From Casuarius casuarius (Eukaryota; Chordata; Aves; Casuariiformes; Casuariidae), in assembly GCA_003342895.1 (NCBI GenBank), contig PTFA01000315.1, positions 931,239 to 995,238 on the forward strand: a stretch of 64,000 bases of DNA, read 5' to 3'. Every line of letters begins with the position of its first letter. Position 1 is the first letter of the stretch. Positions 52,707-64,000 of this stretch are shown in pieces. The position numbers and the translations under genes were made by a program. The notes beneath the pieces were generated by a model. That model was not told the DNA's origin, did not search any database, and was given only the letters and a program-made list of their open reading frames with translations.

Positions 52707-53100
52707 GTAAGTAGCTGTCTAGCTGAGCCCAACCAGCTGCTATTACTCATTCTTGTAAGGCTCTGCCTGAGGCTCAAAGGCAAGTCCTGTGCCTTAGCCA
52801 ACAGCAGCAAGGAGGAAACTCTCAGCTGACTGAAGGTGAAGGTGCAACCCACTGAGATGCGCTGACGGAACATCATTCCAGCTAGATAGCCTCCGTCATT
52901 CAGCTACGGGTGGAAACTTGCTGGCATAAGGGGAACTAAAAAGATAAATGCAAACTTTTTTTTTGTTCCCTTTGCTTAGTTTGTTTATAATTCTGAGTCT
53001 GAAAGACAGATTCTTCAAAACAAATAACTCTTTCAATTTCAGTCAATTTATTCAGCCGCTTTAATGAATTGCCAAGGATAAAGATGTTTAACACACATTG
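52707..53100. other. Gene-free segment
   Basis: Ordinary unique sequence. A moderately GC-rich first 200 bases is followed by AT-rich DNA. The 122-codon minus-strand frame that crosses from 52508 to 52876 has no recognisable domain, and I do not annotate it. Confidence 0.6.
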
Positions 53101-54510
53101 TTGGATGAATGTGAATGAGAATTTGGTTAGGTTTTGGATTCAGGCCACAGGAGTTGATAAATTAAGATTATTATATAGGTCTAGAAAGAGGCAGTTATAG
53201 GTCCAGTGCTAGCTTATGGTCTGTAGAGGATTCCTGAGAAAAGGTTCTGGTTAGGGCTAATGTTTGGTTTAGGGTCAGGGATTGAACTGACAGGGGTCTA
53301 TGAGCAATATTTTTTGTTGTTGTTCAGAATGAGATTACAGTTATAATTTAGGACCTAACAAGTTCATTCTGTCTGTAGCAGCAGCAGTTGCTAACCTATG
53401 ATTAAGGTTTAGAGGTTAAGGCTAAGATTAGTGTTAGAGTTAAATTTAATGCAAACAAGAGCCAATAAGCAGATCTAGATTAAGCTGCTTGACTAATTTT
53501 AACAGTGTCAAAAAGCTGGATATAAAATTAGGTCCACTGTCTAGAGTGGATGCTCTGTGAGGTTCGAATCTGTGTTTTAGCTGGCAGCTTTTAAGGAGCT
53601 TGAACTACATACAATCGAAATATGTTTCACTCTCACAAAAAAAAGAGCCAGTGCCAACAGAAGCGCCCTAATTAGGTTATTTTAGTTGCTAAGGATTTCA
53701 GATTAGAGGAAAGAGAGTTTACTGCTGGGTTTAAACCAGGATTCAGACTTGTTGCGGCTGTAGAACAAGAACTCCACACAAGAGAAAAACTTTCAGCATA
53801 GATAAATCGGGCAAGGACCTCTTGACTAGATTAATTCTCTCTAGCTTATGTTTAACACTAGAGTCAAAGACTCAGGATAGCAATGACCTAACGAGTATTG
53901 CGAAAGACTCTGAGAGCCACTGGAGCTGGATATGGGCCAGTGCTGAAACTAGGCCCCAGTTTAGCACTGCTCTCACGACAGACAGGGAACTGAGTTACAG
54001 TTAAATATAGCATGAAGACTAGGGGTAGAACTTCATTTGATAGGGGAATGAGGAATTAAGTTTAGGATTAGCAACGCTGTGCTATAGCTAACAAATTTTA
54101 AAGTGGTAATCAATGTGGGTTGATACACAGTGTCAGTAAGGACTTAGGCATGTGTGAAAAAACGTTCCTAGTGGAGGCTTAGTCACAGCATTCCTGTATT
54201 TACTTTTCAGCCTCTGGCTCTTCAGAGATCCTGAGCTCAAGTTAAGACTAGAGGTAGTGCTGGCACGTAGCCTGGAAGAGCTCACGCATTAATGTTATAT
54301 ACTAGTCAGCTAGCACAGGGATCTGAGGCAGGAAGAGGCTTCTATGATTCACACTGGTCCCAGATAGCTAGGGTTTCTGTAGGAGGGGTTCAGCTGGAGT
54401 AAATGGGATGACAGGGACTAGTGATAGCAAGGCGTTAGAGTAGTCCTCATGAAAATAGGGATTAAGGAGTGGTGCTAAGGGGGCCAGGTATGTTCATGTT
54501 AGTCTGGGCT
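53101..54510 (+). repeat. Degenerate TTAGG/CTAGG-word-rich region
   Basis: Over about 1.4 kb the plus strand is G/T/A-rich and repeatedly shows telomere-like words: ttggttaggttttggatt (53123-53140), ggttagggctaa (53249-53260), gtttagggtcagggatt (53267-53283), a run of related words at 53401-53442 (ttaaggtttagaggttaagg onward), aattaagtttaggattag (54053-54070), agctagggttt (54367-54377) and aatagggattaagg (54455-54468). No unit length is preserved, so this is not a readable tandem array. It may be a very old (TTAGGG)n-related or minisatellite array, or only a compositional bias. Confidence 0.4.
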
Positions 54511-56297
54511 AGCAACAGTTGCCATTTTATGCATATACCCAACTTTTACAATTTCTGCAGTGAATCCAGAAGAAAGTGCTTAGCTCTATAATTATTGTTG
54601 GTTTTGGATATGTGGTTTTCCCTGTACAAAGCAGTGATTAACACCCTTTCAGTTTTATATTTTTTACAGATTTAAATAATGTATTGTAAGAGTAGATGCT
54701 ATCTGTATTAAAAATAGTGCAGTAGGGGCAGGTTTACACTGTGTACTGTAAACGGGGACAAAAGCTGGAAAACTAGATTCTCTATATTGGTACTGCCTTT
54801 CTCTACGTGGCTGTGTCCAGAGTTACTGTGCTGGATGGGTGATGGAGCACACTCTTGCTTCCTTATGAGAAGGATCATTGGCTCAGGATGCAATTTTGAG
54901 AAAAAGTTTGAAGATATATCCTCTTCCTATTTCTGGAATAGAGAGAAACAGCATAATAAAAATAGCAGCAAGAAGAGAGGAGTTCTCACTATAATCCCCT
55001 CTCACAATAAACACACTTATTTAATGAGCTAAGTTTGCACCAATAAACAGACAATGAGTTCCCACAAGAAGATGCCCAAAGCCAGTCCTACATAGTCTAA
55101 AAATCATCCTAAAAGTGATCTGAAGAATGCCCAGAGTACAGGAATTATCATACAGAACAGATCTACATGAGGTAGTGACCTTTCAGCGTTTTGCACTTGT
55201 CCTATAGTCTAAATTCTTTCTGGAAAAAAACACGGTATGCCCAAATCATCATTATCAAAACAAATCCCAAGACAGCTAAGCATCCAGGAGTAGAGCAGCC
55301 CAGCTACTATTCCATTCTATCCCATACAAGAGCTGTCATGGGAGAGAGGTCATAGAAATGATTTCTTTGATGGTAGCTCTTTCTTTAAGTGTGCGAAGTG
55401 GAGTATGCTATTGACACTAGGCTGCATCTAAACTGGGTACAGATCATCTTTCAAACCCAAAGTGAAAGAGATAAAATTTGCAATTTGTAATGTCTCAAAA
55501 TTTGCCCTAGCATTCAGAATATTTTCTTTCCATCTCTTCTAAAATGGATAGGATGATATTAGCCAAAAAAAGATTTGCTTTCACAGTTGTTAGAAACACC
55601 AGTCTATGCTTAGTTTAAACCAATAAATTAGTCACCAGCACATGAAATACATTTATTAATAAAAGCCTGCTTTAAGTTAAAANTTTCTGGGTCTTGGTGT
55701 AATCATAGCTACAGTATTTCATCTATTCTGTGTCATGTTTGGAGGTAAAAGCGTATTTTGAAACACAGAGCTTTCCAAAAATGCATCTATATGTCCCATA
55801 CCTACAGAGAGCTTCAGTTTTATTACTGAGTATGTAGATATAAGATTTGATGTAAAATTTGCACAGTTCAATAAAAATGGATGTAAGCAGAAGGTGACAA
55901 ATCAAAAGCAATCCTTATGCTGCCCCATAAAAATGATTTTTTTTGCTTCTTTTACGTGTTTCTAACTCTGCAAGTGCAAACTTCGTTCCTATTCCAAATG
56001 ATCAAAACTATAAATCATAATAATTCTGTTAAACCACACAATTTTTTCACATCTAGAACTGACCCTGTGAAAAGCGATTACATTTAAATAAAGGCTGAAG
56101 GGCTGAAGGTATCTTGAAGTAATTTTTACGATTTCACACTTGAGAAATTGATGTTTTACAGCCAGTAAGCTTAACAGTTGAATTGGCTAAATAATAGTGA
56201 ATGCAAGTTCATGAATGTTTTGTAAATAAACAACTCCCTTTTTTTGGTCTTTGCTATTCCTTAAAACATAACAAAAATAGTAGGCATTTAAGTCCCC
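54511..56297. other. Gene-free AT-rich stretch with one ambiguous base
   Basis: No gene is supportable. The only oddity is the single N at 55683, an unresolved base in the assembly. Frames are short and featureless. Confidence 0.6.
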
Positions 56298-56460
56298 GAA
56301 TCATTCATGTTCTGTACTGAAAGGGACCTCAAGGGGCTTCAGAGGTCAAACAGTCAATCCAAACTACCCTGACAGATGTTTGTCTAACTGGTCTTAAGAA
56401 CTTTTTATAGCAGGGTTAGAATATAGCCTTCCTGTGCTTAGGAAACCTGTTCAAATCCTA
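56298..56460 (-). mobile_element. CR1-type LINE tail, old and short
   Basis: Read on the plus strand this is the reverse-oriented 3' end of a CR1 element. It has gaatcattcatgttctgt in place of the terminal repeats, then the hallmark aaagggacctcaaggggctt, then cagatgtttgtctaactggt followed by cttaagaactttt, then ggaaacctgttcaaatc in the place where CR1 copies have a CAACCTGTTCCA-like word. The order and spacing agree with CR1 copies in antisense. It is more diverged than the copy at 34 kb and carries no coding capacity. The distal limit is uncertain, and the sequence beyond 56460 no longer aligns in memory with CR1. Confidence 0.72.
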
Positions 56461-57035
56461 AATGTATAAATTACTACACTTTGGTTTAAGGTACCAGATG
56501 AGGAGGCATTTTGGAGATCATTTAGATTCTAGATGACTCAGTGTAAGTCTGGAAGCTAGGAAGCTTTCTTGTAGGTGAAAAAATTAAATCTCTAAGTGAC
56601 TTCATTTGCAAAACCTAGTATTCCCATGCAGTACGTGGCTAAGAATACAAGCTCAGCATTTCTCTTGAGTGTGGTTGAAGAGATCAGGGCTGAATAGTTT
56701 GGGGTTCATAAATGCTAGTTTTAGCACTGGGGTTGGGAGAGATCTTCATGTTTCATGGTCAGCTGCAACTGTTTATAGAAGAAGGCTAAAATTAATTTTT
56801 GCAATAATAATTCATGAAACAGTGTATGGAATCCATTAGAGAATTCCAGTTTCACTCAAGGTTTTGGGTGAGGTCTGACTGCTTTAAAAAAAATTAAATT
56901 CCTCTCCTGCAAACTCTGATAAAATTACCTATTTTGTGTTTCCTAATTATTTCCAGTGTGGCATTTCTTGATTGTGTTTACTTTTATATGTCTTCTATAT
57001 GTTCAGCAAACGTTGAATAATTCTGTCTTTAGTTC

Positions 57036-57049
57036 AAAAAAAAAAAAAA
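57036..57049. repeat. A14 homopolymer
   Basis: A run of 14 A followed by ccc. No retroposed body is recognised upstream. Confidence 0.9.
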
Positions 57050-58164
57050 CCCAACCCATCACTCACTCAGGTTCATTTCTAACATGGAGGTTCTAACACT
57101 AAGCATGGCCAGAATGCTCCTAAGTATTTCTAGCCTCAGAGTTTAGAAAAATTTGAAGGACTGGAAAAAACACTTTCCACTGTATCTAATATAATTTTAT
57201 TCTTTCTCATTTGGGATGAAATCTTTTGTACTTTTGATAAGTTGTGAAATCGAAATGCAGAAATAAATGATAAGGTTTTAGGCATGCACATGGGTAATGC
57301 TCCTATTGACACCAGTGGAATTACTTGTGTATATAAAACTTTGGTCATTAAGTATCAACGTGGCCAACAACTGCAATGCTGCAAAAGTTCATGTACATGA
57401 TCATTACAAAACAGGCCCTATGACAGACTAATTCCCCAAAATCCAGCTTTTTGGGACCCCTTTTCTGCACTTCATTCTGGTACAAAGCCTGATTCAGGTG
57501 ATGTGAAAATATTCTCCTCTAAGACCTGACTTTTTTTCCTTACCTATTGCCAACCATGGAAGTGCCCTGAGTGCAGAGCTCCCCCTTCTCCTCTGAGTGA
57601 TTTTGTGGCATTTGGCCTGCCGTGGTTTTTTTTACAATGTGTTAAGATGATGGCATGGCTTATAGTAATGGCTTCAATTTTTCCTTAGCCACACGCAAAA
57701 CTGGTATTTTTCATAAAATTTAGGGGAGTTAGTCAAATCCCACTAAATTTCAGTGAACGCTGGACACCCCACTCAGCTCGACTGCTTTGAAAAATCTAAA
57801 AGGTTTATAGTCTGCTTTGTTTTAGTAAATAAATTTTTTTGTCTTAAGTGAAATATTTAGAAATGAACTGAAACTCCTATCCTGAATGGATCTAAATAAT
57901 ATGAAAATCTGGCAGGAGCACTCTTGAAATAGTGTACATCTCTTTTCCAGCTCCTCCTTTTGTAAACTAAGGATCCAAGCAGCCAGCAACTAAAGTCAAT
58001 GGAAAGTGAAGCTGCTGAGTAACTCTGTAAACAAAGTCTCACAGCTCAGTGAGGTATTCTGTAGAAATGTATCCAAAAATGCACTTCTTGACTGTATAAT
58101 GTCTCAATGTTTGATCGCTGCTACAGACTCTAAATGCAACTGCAGTACAACTTAGAGTGAAAGA

Positions 58165-58177
58165 GTATATATATATT
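58165..58177. repeat. (TA)n simple repeat
   Basis: A short alternating TA run. It is low complexity. Confidence 0.8.
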
Positions 58178-59162
58178 AGCCAAAGATTTTTTACAGTCTG
58201 ACCTCACAGGTATGCAGCAGAAGTGACTGTAATGTACTGAGTCTTCAACTTTAAAGGCATAGGTATTAGCAACTATGGATGCTCATTACTTCTAAAGCAA
58301 AACTGTAGCATAACATGACTCCATGTCTGTAGTAGGTTTCACTTGCTTTTTATAATAATATGTATGCACTAGGATATATTCATGTCCGTATGTGTGCCTT
58401 GTTGATCTTTGAAAGTATTATGTTATTTCTGTAGTCTCAGTGCAGAGCCTTTCCATGCTTTAACTGACTACAAAGCTTTTTAAATTAAGTTTTAAAACAG
58501 TATTTTTCTGCTTAATTGAAGTTTAAAAATTATAAAATTATTTTTTACGTTACTATTTCTGAGAATATATGTAACACATTGTGAATGCTTTATCCATCCT
58601 CACCACGTAGTTACGTAAGTGTTCCACTTAGTAAGCAGCGATTTTCAAGCCTTGATTTTAAAGGATGGCTTTAGTCATCTGTTATATTTAATAATTCTTT
58701 AACAATATATGGCTTCGAATGCTTGATTGTTTTAATGGAATAAAATTGGTTTCAAAATATTCCAGAGTCTTAGCACTGCAGAAATCAGTCCCTCTGTTCT
58801 GAGTGTTACATTATGTCTCAACAGTTCAAATCCATTTCCATTCCATTCCTTTTTTTGGACATAACCACTGTATCTCCGTAGTGGAAACTTGCTGTTTACT
58901 TCCTTTCATTTGACTGACCTTATACTCACATTCACTGAAAGGCTGAGGAGACGCAAAGGGAAACTCATGAAAGTAGTCAACTCTGTGCTGTGCAGGGGAC
59001 TTCTAAGACACATTTGTGCATGGAAACAAAACCTGAAGAACAGGTAAAAACTATTCTGATAGTAAAATGGATAATATATATCTTTCCTCACTTTACAATT
59101 CTTGATTCTGTAGGTGCCAAACTATTCTGAGAGGACAGTTTCAAGGAGATGAGAGGCAGTGT

Positions 59163-59199
59163 GGGTGGGAGAGCTACAAGATGCCAGCTTCTCCCACCC
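59163..59199. repeat. Purine/pyrimidine-armed hairpin
   Basis: The arm gggtgggaga (59163-59172) is exactly complementary to tctcccaccc (59190-59199). The stem continues with gct (59173-59175) against agc (59186-59188) past a single bulged base, leaving a ten-base loop. At 37 bases it is too short for a standard microRNA precursor. Confidence 0.85.
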
Positions 59200-62100
59200 T
59201 CTCTTGGCTCCCGTGGCAAGGCAGTCCGCTGCAAATCCAACTCATGCAGAGCAGAAAAAGAAAAGTACATTTATCTAGGCCCAGGTCAATCACTGAAAAT
59301 GTTGTTTTCTGGTGTATTCAGGGAAACCTGATGATTTGACTTTGACTTAATGGCCCTACCTGTCCGACCAAGCTCTATGCACACCTGTGATGGCTCAGCT
59401 AACTTAGGACACCAAAACTGTTAAGATTATCCAAGCATTCTGTGTCCAGCTGGAGTGCTTAAGTTGCTAAAGGTGCGCAGTACAGCTTTGATACAGTTTG
59501 GATGGCAAAACCTTCACTATTGCATAAAATCAGATCTCTGATTTTCAAAGGAAATAACAGATATAACACTCAAGCTTATACAGTAGTATAAGGTATGGTG
59601 TATATAGGCCCCCTTGAAAACAAAACAGATTTTATTTAGGGCATATGTAAATGGCAGGCAGACACAAGCCATCTGGGAATTCGAACACAATGCCTGAAGC
59701 CATGCCATTTGGTATGAACAGCTAGCTCAGTGATCGTCTCTTCCGTGGTGTCCCAAGGCTCACACCCAGGATGTTGGGGAGAGAGGCTGAATGCCCTCCT
59801 AAGCCAGAGGGGGTTCAAACAAAGAGCATGACGTTCTTTTTACCTCTCCTGTCGCACAGTGGCATCACTGCAAGATCTGGAGGAGCACAAAGCCTCCAAG
59901 ATGTCTTCTGTGCAATGCCTTTCTTATTAACAGGACATGGAAGAAATTAGCACTGCAGCTGAAGGCTTTTCCTTTGAGCAGACTCATTAAAGGGTTTCCT
60001 TCATGCTTTGCTTGACCTTTTGCAACCCATAAATCTTGCATCTCTCTCTGAAAAATTGATATATATTCAATGAAAAAGCTAAGATATCATTAGACCTGCC
60101 TACTGTCTAGCTTGTCCATTTGAATAATCTTTTTCTGCTATTGAATTTTTCCTAGGTATTACAGGTTTTACATCTCAGCTTCTTCCAGATAGCTGTTTTT
60201 TAGAAAAAATGCAATGAAAGTAATTACTCAAAATAAGGGTAAGTGATAATCTCCAAAGAATTAATTTGAGACTTCAACAAGACCACTGCTGTTTGAGGCT
60301 GTATAGAACATGACTTTTAACATGCCCCAGCAAAAACAGGCATGCTGCAGAATGTCCAGGGAAATGAATACGATCTTGAGATTCTGCCTAACACATTTTG
60401 TGCTGGAAAAATCACAAACTCATTGAGGAGGGAGCTATGTTAGAAAAAAACCCACAGAACGAATATAATGGATAAGAAGATGAAGGAGTCAGCTTTCAAA
60501 AAACAACAGAGTGTAATTCTATAATTCTGTTCTGTGGACCTCCAAGTAAAATTTTGTCAACCCCTCTCTGGAAAGGTAAGAGAGGAACACAATGGGGGCA
60601 GAAGAAAAAGAATTCTGCTTACAGCTCTAACAAAGAAACATACTAACTCATTTGGCATTAATCTTGGAGAGCTGGAGTTCAAATCAAGAAAAAAGGTCAG
60701 TTTTACAGTTCACCCATTTATTATTTTAGTCCTCCAAAGTACATAGTAAGGATTTAGAAGGAGGGCGCTCATGTGCCATTACATATAGTAATCTAAATAA
60801 ACTGAATTGGACTCTTGCAGTTCAAAAATACAAGTTTAAGAGTACAGAACAAAACCCAAAGAGTTAATTTCAGTGTGCTGAAATCAGAAGAAAGTGACAT
60901 AAGAATTGAGGTACCATTTTATATATTTGTTTTCTATTGCTCTTTTGTTTTGCGTGTTTATGGAGGGATGTTTTGTTCTGCAGTTAAACTTTACTAGTGA
61001 ATCATTGCTCTTCAACATCTTTCTTTAATAACAGATATAGCACTGTATGTTTAACAGCTGATGTAGGAACCTTGGCTGCTGGCGCCATGAGCATTGCTCA
61101 ATGGATACTTCCAGTGTGGGTTTGATTCTGTTTCTCCATGCTGACTCAACAGCCCATCAAACAAAACATTTCATTATGTAGGCTCCGTGGGACATGTGGG
61201 AGACAGAATACAGAGCATGAAAGGGTCGGAACACTCCACTATTATTTTCTTATTATTTTGTAGTTAAAGAACTTTTGCATGGCAGATGCTATAAATTGGG
61301 TCAGTCTGATATACATGGCTGCCAAGGAGCTGTTTAAATATATTTTCCCTGTTTCCAGCAAAAATAAAAAGATGATAGAAGTAAAGACATCCTGAAGTAA
61401 TTATTTCATTTGGAAGGAAAACATGGCAGAGATTTTTAAAACATTCGTGCAAAAAAACTTAAGGACAAATTGAACAAATTCTTTATTTAAAAACCAAATG
61501 GAAAAGGATTAATTGATAGACAGGAACCTAAGTCAGTTGTCAGTTATCTACGCAGAGACTTCACTTCACTTTGAAATCCAAATCATATCCTCATAAGTCA
61601 CTAACAAGCGAAAAGTAGGAACTGCTGTCTTTATTTTGGACACCATTTTCAATTTCTGCTCAAGGAAAAATGAGGTTTGTAATGGCCAATGTGTTACAAA
61701 TTAGGAATGAAGTACAAAAGCAGAGCATTGAAGAGAAAGTCAGCTAATCAGTTAAGCTATTACCACAGAGCATTTATTCAGTGTCTGAAATATACTTTAA
61801 AATCATCAGAACGTGCCATGACAAAATCAAATTGTACTTTAAAAAAGCTATAATCTTTTTTAAAAACAATAGACAATAAAAGGCAAAAAGTTTGGTTGAC
61901 TGGAGCAATAGGTTCCTGTTCACTGTGATTTCAATTCTGAAGTGATTACTTTCATGACTTCCTTTCTCAGATCCATCAGTAAAGGCTCTGGGAGTTGCCA
62001 AAATATGAACCCAAGAGGCAAAAGAGCCAGACTGAAAGACCTATGTGCTGTTTGCCAGTAAAGAGTTGTCTTTAAAACTTTTACATCTTTAAACATCATC

Positions 62101-62682
62101 AGTGTGGAGACATATTTTATACTACTGATCACTGATATGTTATAATGCTTTTTAGCACTAGCATTTCACTGCTGTCCAGATGACACAGCCAGCGTAAAGC
62201 TCTCATTTGTAGCCCATGTATCAGAAAACATGTCCCTTTACCACTCAGCAATAACTTACTCTTCTAGTGTCAGTTAATGAGTCGCTTTCCATACCACTAA
62301 CTCCCGATCATTATATAATTGTAATATTATAAACCTCAAATTTTAAGGACATAATGGCATTCTGCATTCCTTCCTGAATAAACAGAAAAAACACTGAGAT
62401 CTCAGAATGGTTCCCTCTGAATGTATCTGTGTTTCATCTGAAGAATAACTTCTCATATAGTATATTAAAGGCCTCAGTCTTCCTTACTACCATGTAAGAC
62501 ATATGTATTTTCATTGCATAATAAAGTCTTACACAGCTACATGAAAACTGTAGCACCAGAACGTACCATTCCATATTACTTCCCAAACAATGAGCAGTCC
62601 GTAGATAGAAGGAAAGTGTTACAGAGCAAGAACCATAATTTAAGGTCACTTTGTAATGGTCTGGACTGCAAGACTCCTGCCT

Positions 62683-62718
62683 ATGACTAAGTAAGTCCTA
62701 AATGACTAAATAAGTCCT
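62683..62718. repeat. Tandem duplication of a 17-mer
   Basis: atgactaagtaagtcct (62683-62699) is repeated as atgactaaataagtcct (62702-62718) with one substitution and a two-base spacer. It is a recent-looking local duplication of no clear function. Confidence 0.85.
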
Positions 62719-63421
62719 TTCCATCTCTAATGCCTCCAGTAAAACCTCTGCCCTAAAATAATAAATGAATATCCATAAAGAGGCAAAAAAAGAGAGGAAG
62801 ACATTTCCTCTAGAAAGGACCCAAGGGCCTTCAGCGTAGAATATCTGAAAATGGAAATGAATTTAATTGTGGTTTGGAAGGAATTAAAATTGTTATGGGC
62901 TATGAAGACAATCAAAATCCCATAAATGATTTAATGTCTATTCCCCTGTAAAATTAAGGGAAATTAGTTAGTTGCGTGATTTGGAAATACTTCCAAGGCA
63001 CCTCTTTCAAGACCCACGTATCTTTAAGAGTGTGTTCCTCTGTTATCAGGCCCAAAGCTGCAGGTTATCAAGGGGACTCTGTAGCATTTTGTTGCAGAGC
63101 GCTGGATGTGTTTTAAGGATTTGTCAGCAGGTTTGTATTAAAAAATTCCTAAGCGCATTTTCTAACATGCTGCATTTGCCATGCTGCTTTCCTGAGGCCC
63201 ATATAGCAGATTATTTAGTAGTGCGTATAGGTGTTCTGAGCTGACTGAAATGTTGAGTATTAAAATGAAGGTGGCTACTCAGCACTGTCTTCCCCCATGA
63301 AGAAAGAATATTTCCTGTTTGATTCACTCTGCATTCCTGGTGGTTTTATGCAACTACTTCTGAAAATTTTATGGCCAACTTCCTATACTTTTCTTGCTAT
63401 TCCTTTTTTGATGCAGAAAAC

Positions 63422-63445
63422 TTTTTTTTTTTTTTTAAAAAAAAA
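63422..63445. repeat. T15A9 homopolymer junction
   Basis: Fifteen T are directly followed by nine A, making a rigid AT tract and a self-complementary nine-base core. It is a simple repeat. Confidence 0.9.
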
Positions 63446-64000
63446 CAACTATGCAATGCTCTGTTACTCTTGGCAGTCTTGCATATTTAACCATCTTCTG
63501 ACACAGCTTACTGCCCTGGTTTATGCTTAGAACTTGCAGTGGCACAAGGTTTCAGTGTCAAATAATGCACCTCCTTGCACTCATACTGAAATCATGTTCT
63601 GCTCAGGATCTTTCCACATATTTTAAGCCATGCAGCTCTTTGAAAGCCAGCAGTTCTCATAATTGCGCCTCTCTTTTTTGAACTTTCTTTTGACCGTCCC
63701 TCCGCACCCACTGCATGTTAGAAGCAAATTTGTGTAGATGTAGAAAATAAGAAAACTGCAAAAATACCTACAAGTTAGGAAAGGTCTGACAGAAAGGTTT
63801 CCCAGATTAGCAGAGGTCTCTAAAGTTGAAAGGTTGAGCCGCTAGTAAGGGTGCAAGAAGGAAGCAGGAGTTCAGGAACAAAAGATGTATGTATTTTCCA
63901 AAGGCTTGGCTTCCAGTTCTGCATTTTTGCATACGCACTGCACAATGAGGAATGTTTTTGCTCAGGACTTGCATCCTGGTTATTTATTACATCCCGGCAG

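Larger units (their letters stand above)
56461..64000. other. Gene-free AT-rich stretch
   Basis: No gene is supportable. The stretch includes A14 (57036-57049), an alternating TA tract (58165-58177), a 10+3-bp hairpin at 59163-59199, a duplicated 17-mer at 62683-62718 and T15A9 at 63422-63445. Isolated donors occur on the minus strand at 57544 (AATAG|GTAAGG) and on the plus strand at 60575 (GAAAG|GTAAGA) and 60238 (AAGG|GTAAGT). None has a convincing partner acceptor. The window ends inside the same kind of sequence. Confidence 0.6.

Noticed and set aside
52508..52876. 122-codon minus-strand open frame
   Set aside because: Not recognised as any family, and it overlaps the plus-strand exon candidate. 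Chance is the simplest explanation.
60156..60238. Plus-strand exon between tttttcctag and AAGG|GTAAGT
   Set aside because: The segment has stops in every frame, low complexity and competing acceptors. The signals are too weak to list as a feature.
60510..60537. ATTCTATAATTCTGTTCTGTG words resembling CR1 terminal repeats
   Set aside because: No CR1 3'-UTR sequence adjoins them on either side, so they are likely chance.
1..64000. CRISPR array, operon, phage or other prokaryotic system
   Set aside because: No regularly spaced direct repeats, no dense ORFs and no ribosome-binding-site-led genes. CR1 sequence marks this as vertebrate DNA.
1..64000. tRNA, rRNA, snRNA or known microRNA genes
   Set aside because: I looked for box A/B-like pairs and familiar microRNA seeds in hairpins and saw none convincing. 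A covariance-model scan would be decisive.
1..64000. Endogenous retrovirus or LTR element
   Set aside because: No paired LTR-like repeats, primer-binding site or retroviral protein motifs were seen in any frame.

Overview
The window looks like vertebrate nuclear DNA, most likely from a sauropsid and probably a bird. It is AT-rich and poor in CpG. It has no long open reading frame and no gene-dense or operon-like layout. The only recognisable interspersed repeats are old 3'-truncated CR1 LINE fragments and one palindromic DNA-transposon relic. There are no Alu- or L1-type repeats, and simple repeats are few and short. One ambiguous base (N) at 55683 suggests a draft assembly. I assign no species or locus.

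No protein-coding gene can be supported. The longest open frame, 262 codons on the minus strand at 34099-34887, runs antisense through a CR1 element and is spurious. The window therefore reads as intergenic or deep intronic DNA. Several places have a good 3' splice acceptor, a short body and a good 5' splice donor: 5455-5575, 9672-9727, 32997-33140 and 52536-52706 on the plus strand. A fifth place, a GC- and CpG-rich block at 27918-28320, follows a very strong acceptor. These are candidate non-coding, UTR or small coding exons. They are predictions from splice signals only, without transcript evidence.

Layout: 1-9.7 kb is AT-rich non-coding DNA with short homopolymers and two exon candidates. 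9.7-17 kb is similar and holds a 9-10 bp repeat cluster at 16091-16132. 17-19.1 kb is a more GC-rich stretch with no recognised content. 19.1-27.9 kb is AT-rich, with a block near 23.6-23.8 kb that resembles conserved non-coding elements. 27.9-28.3 kb is the CpG-rich block. 33.0 kb is the best exon candidate. 34.19-34.63 kb is a CR1 LINE tail on the plus strand. 48.53-48.85 kb is a palindromic hAT-like element with terminal inverted repeats. 50.1-50.3 kb is a polypyrimidine tract. 53.1-54.5 kb is rich in degenerate TTAGG/CTAGG-like words. 56.30-56.46 kb is an older CR1 tail on the minus strand. The rest is unremarkable.

I found no convincing new biological system. The items most worth checking are the exon candidates at 32997-33140, 9672-9727 and 27918-28320, the transposon relic at 48.5 kb, and the degenerate telomere-like stretch at 53-54.5 kb.
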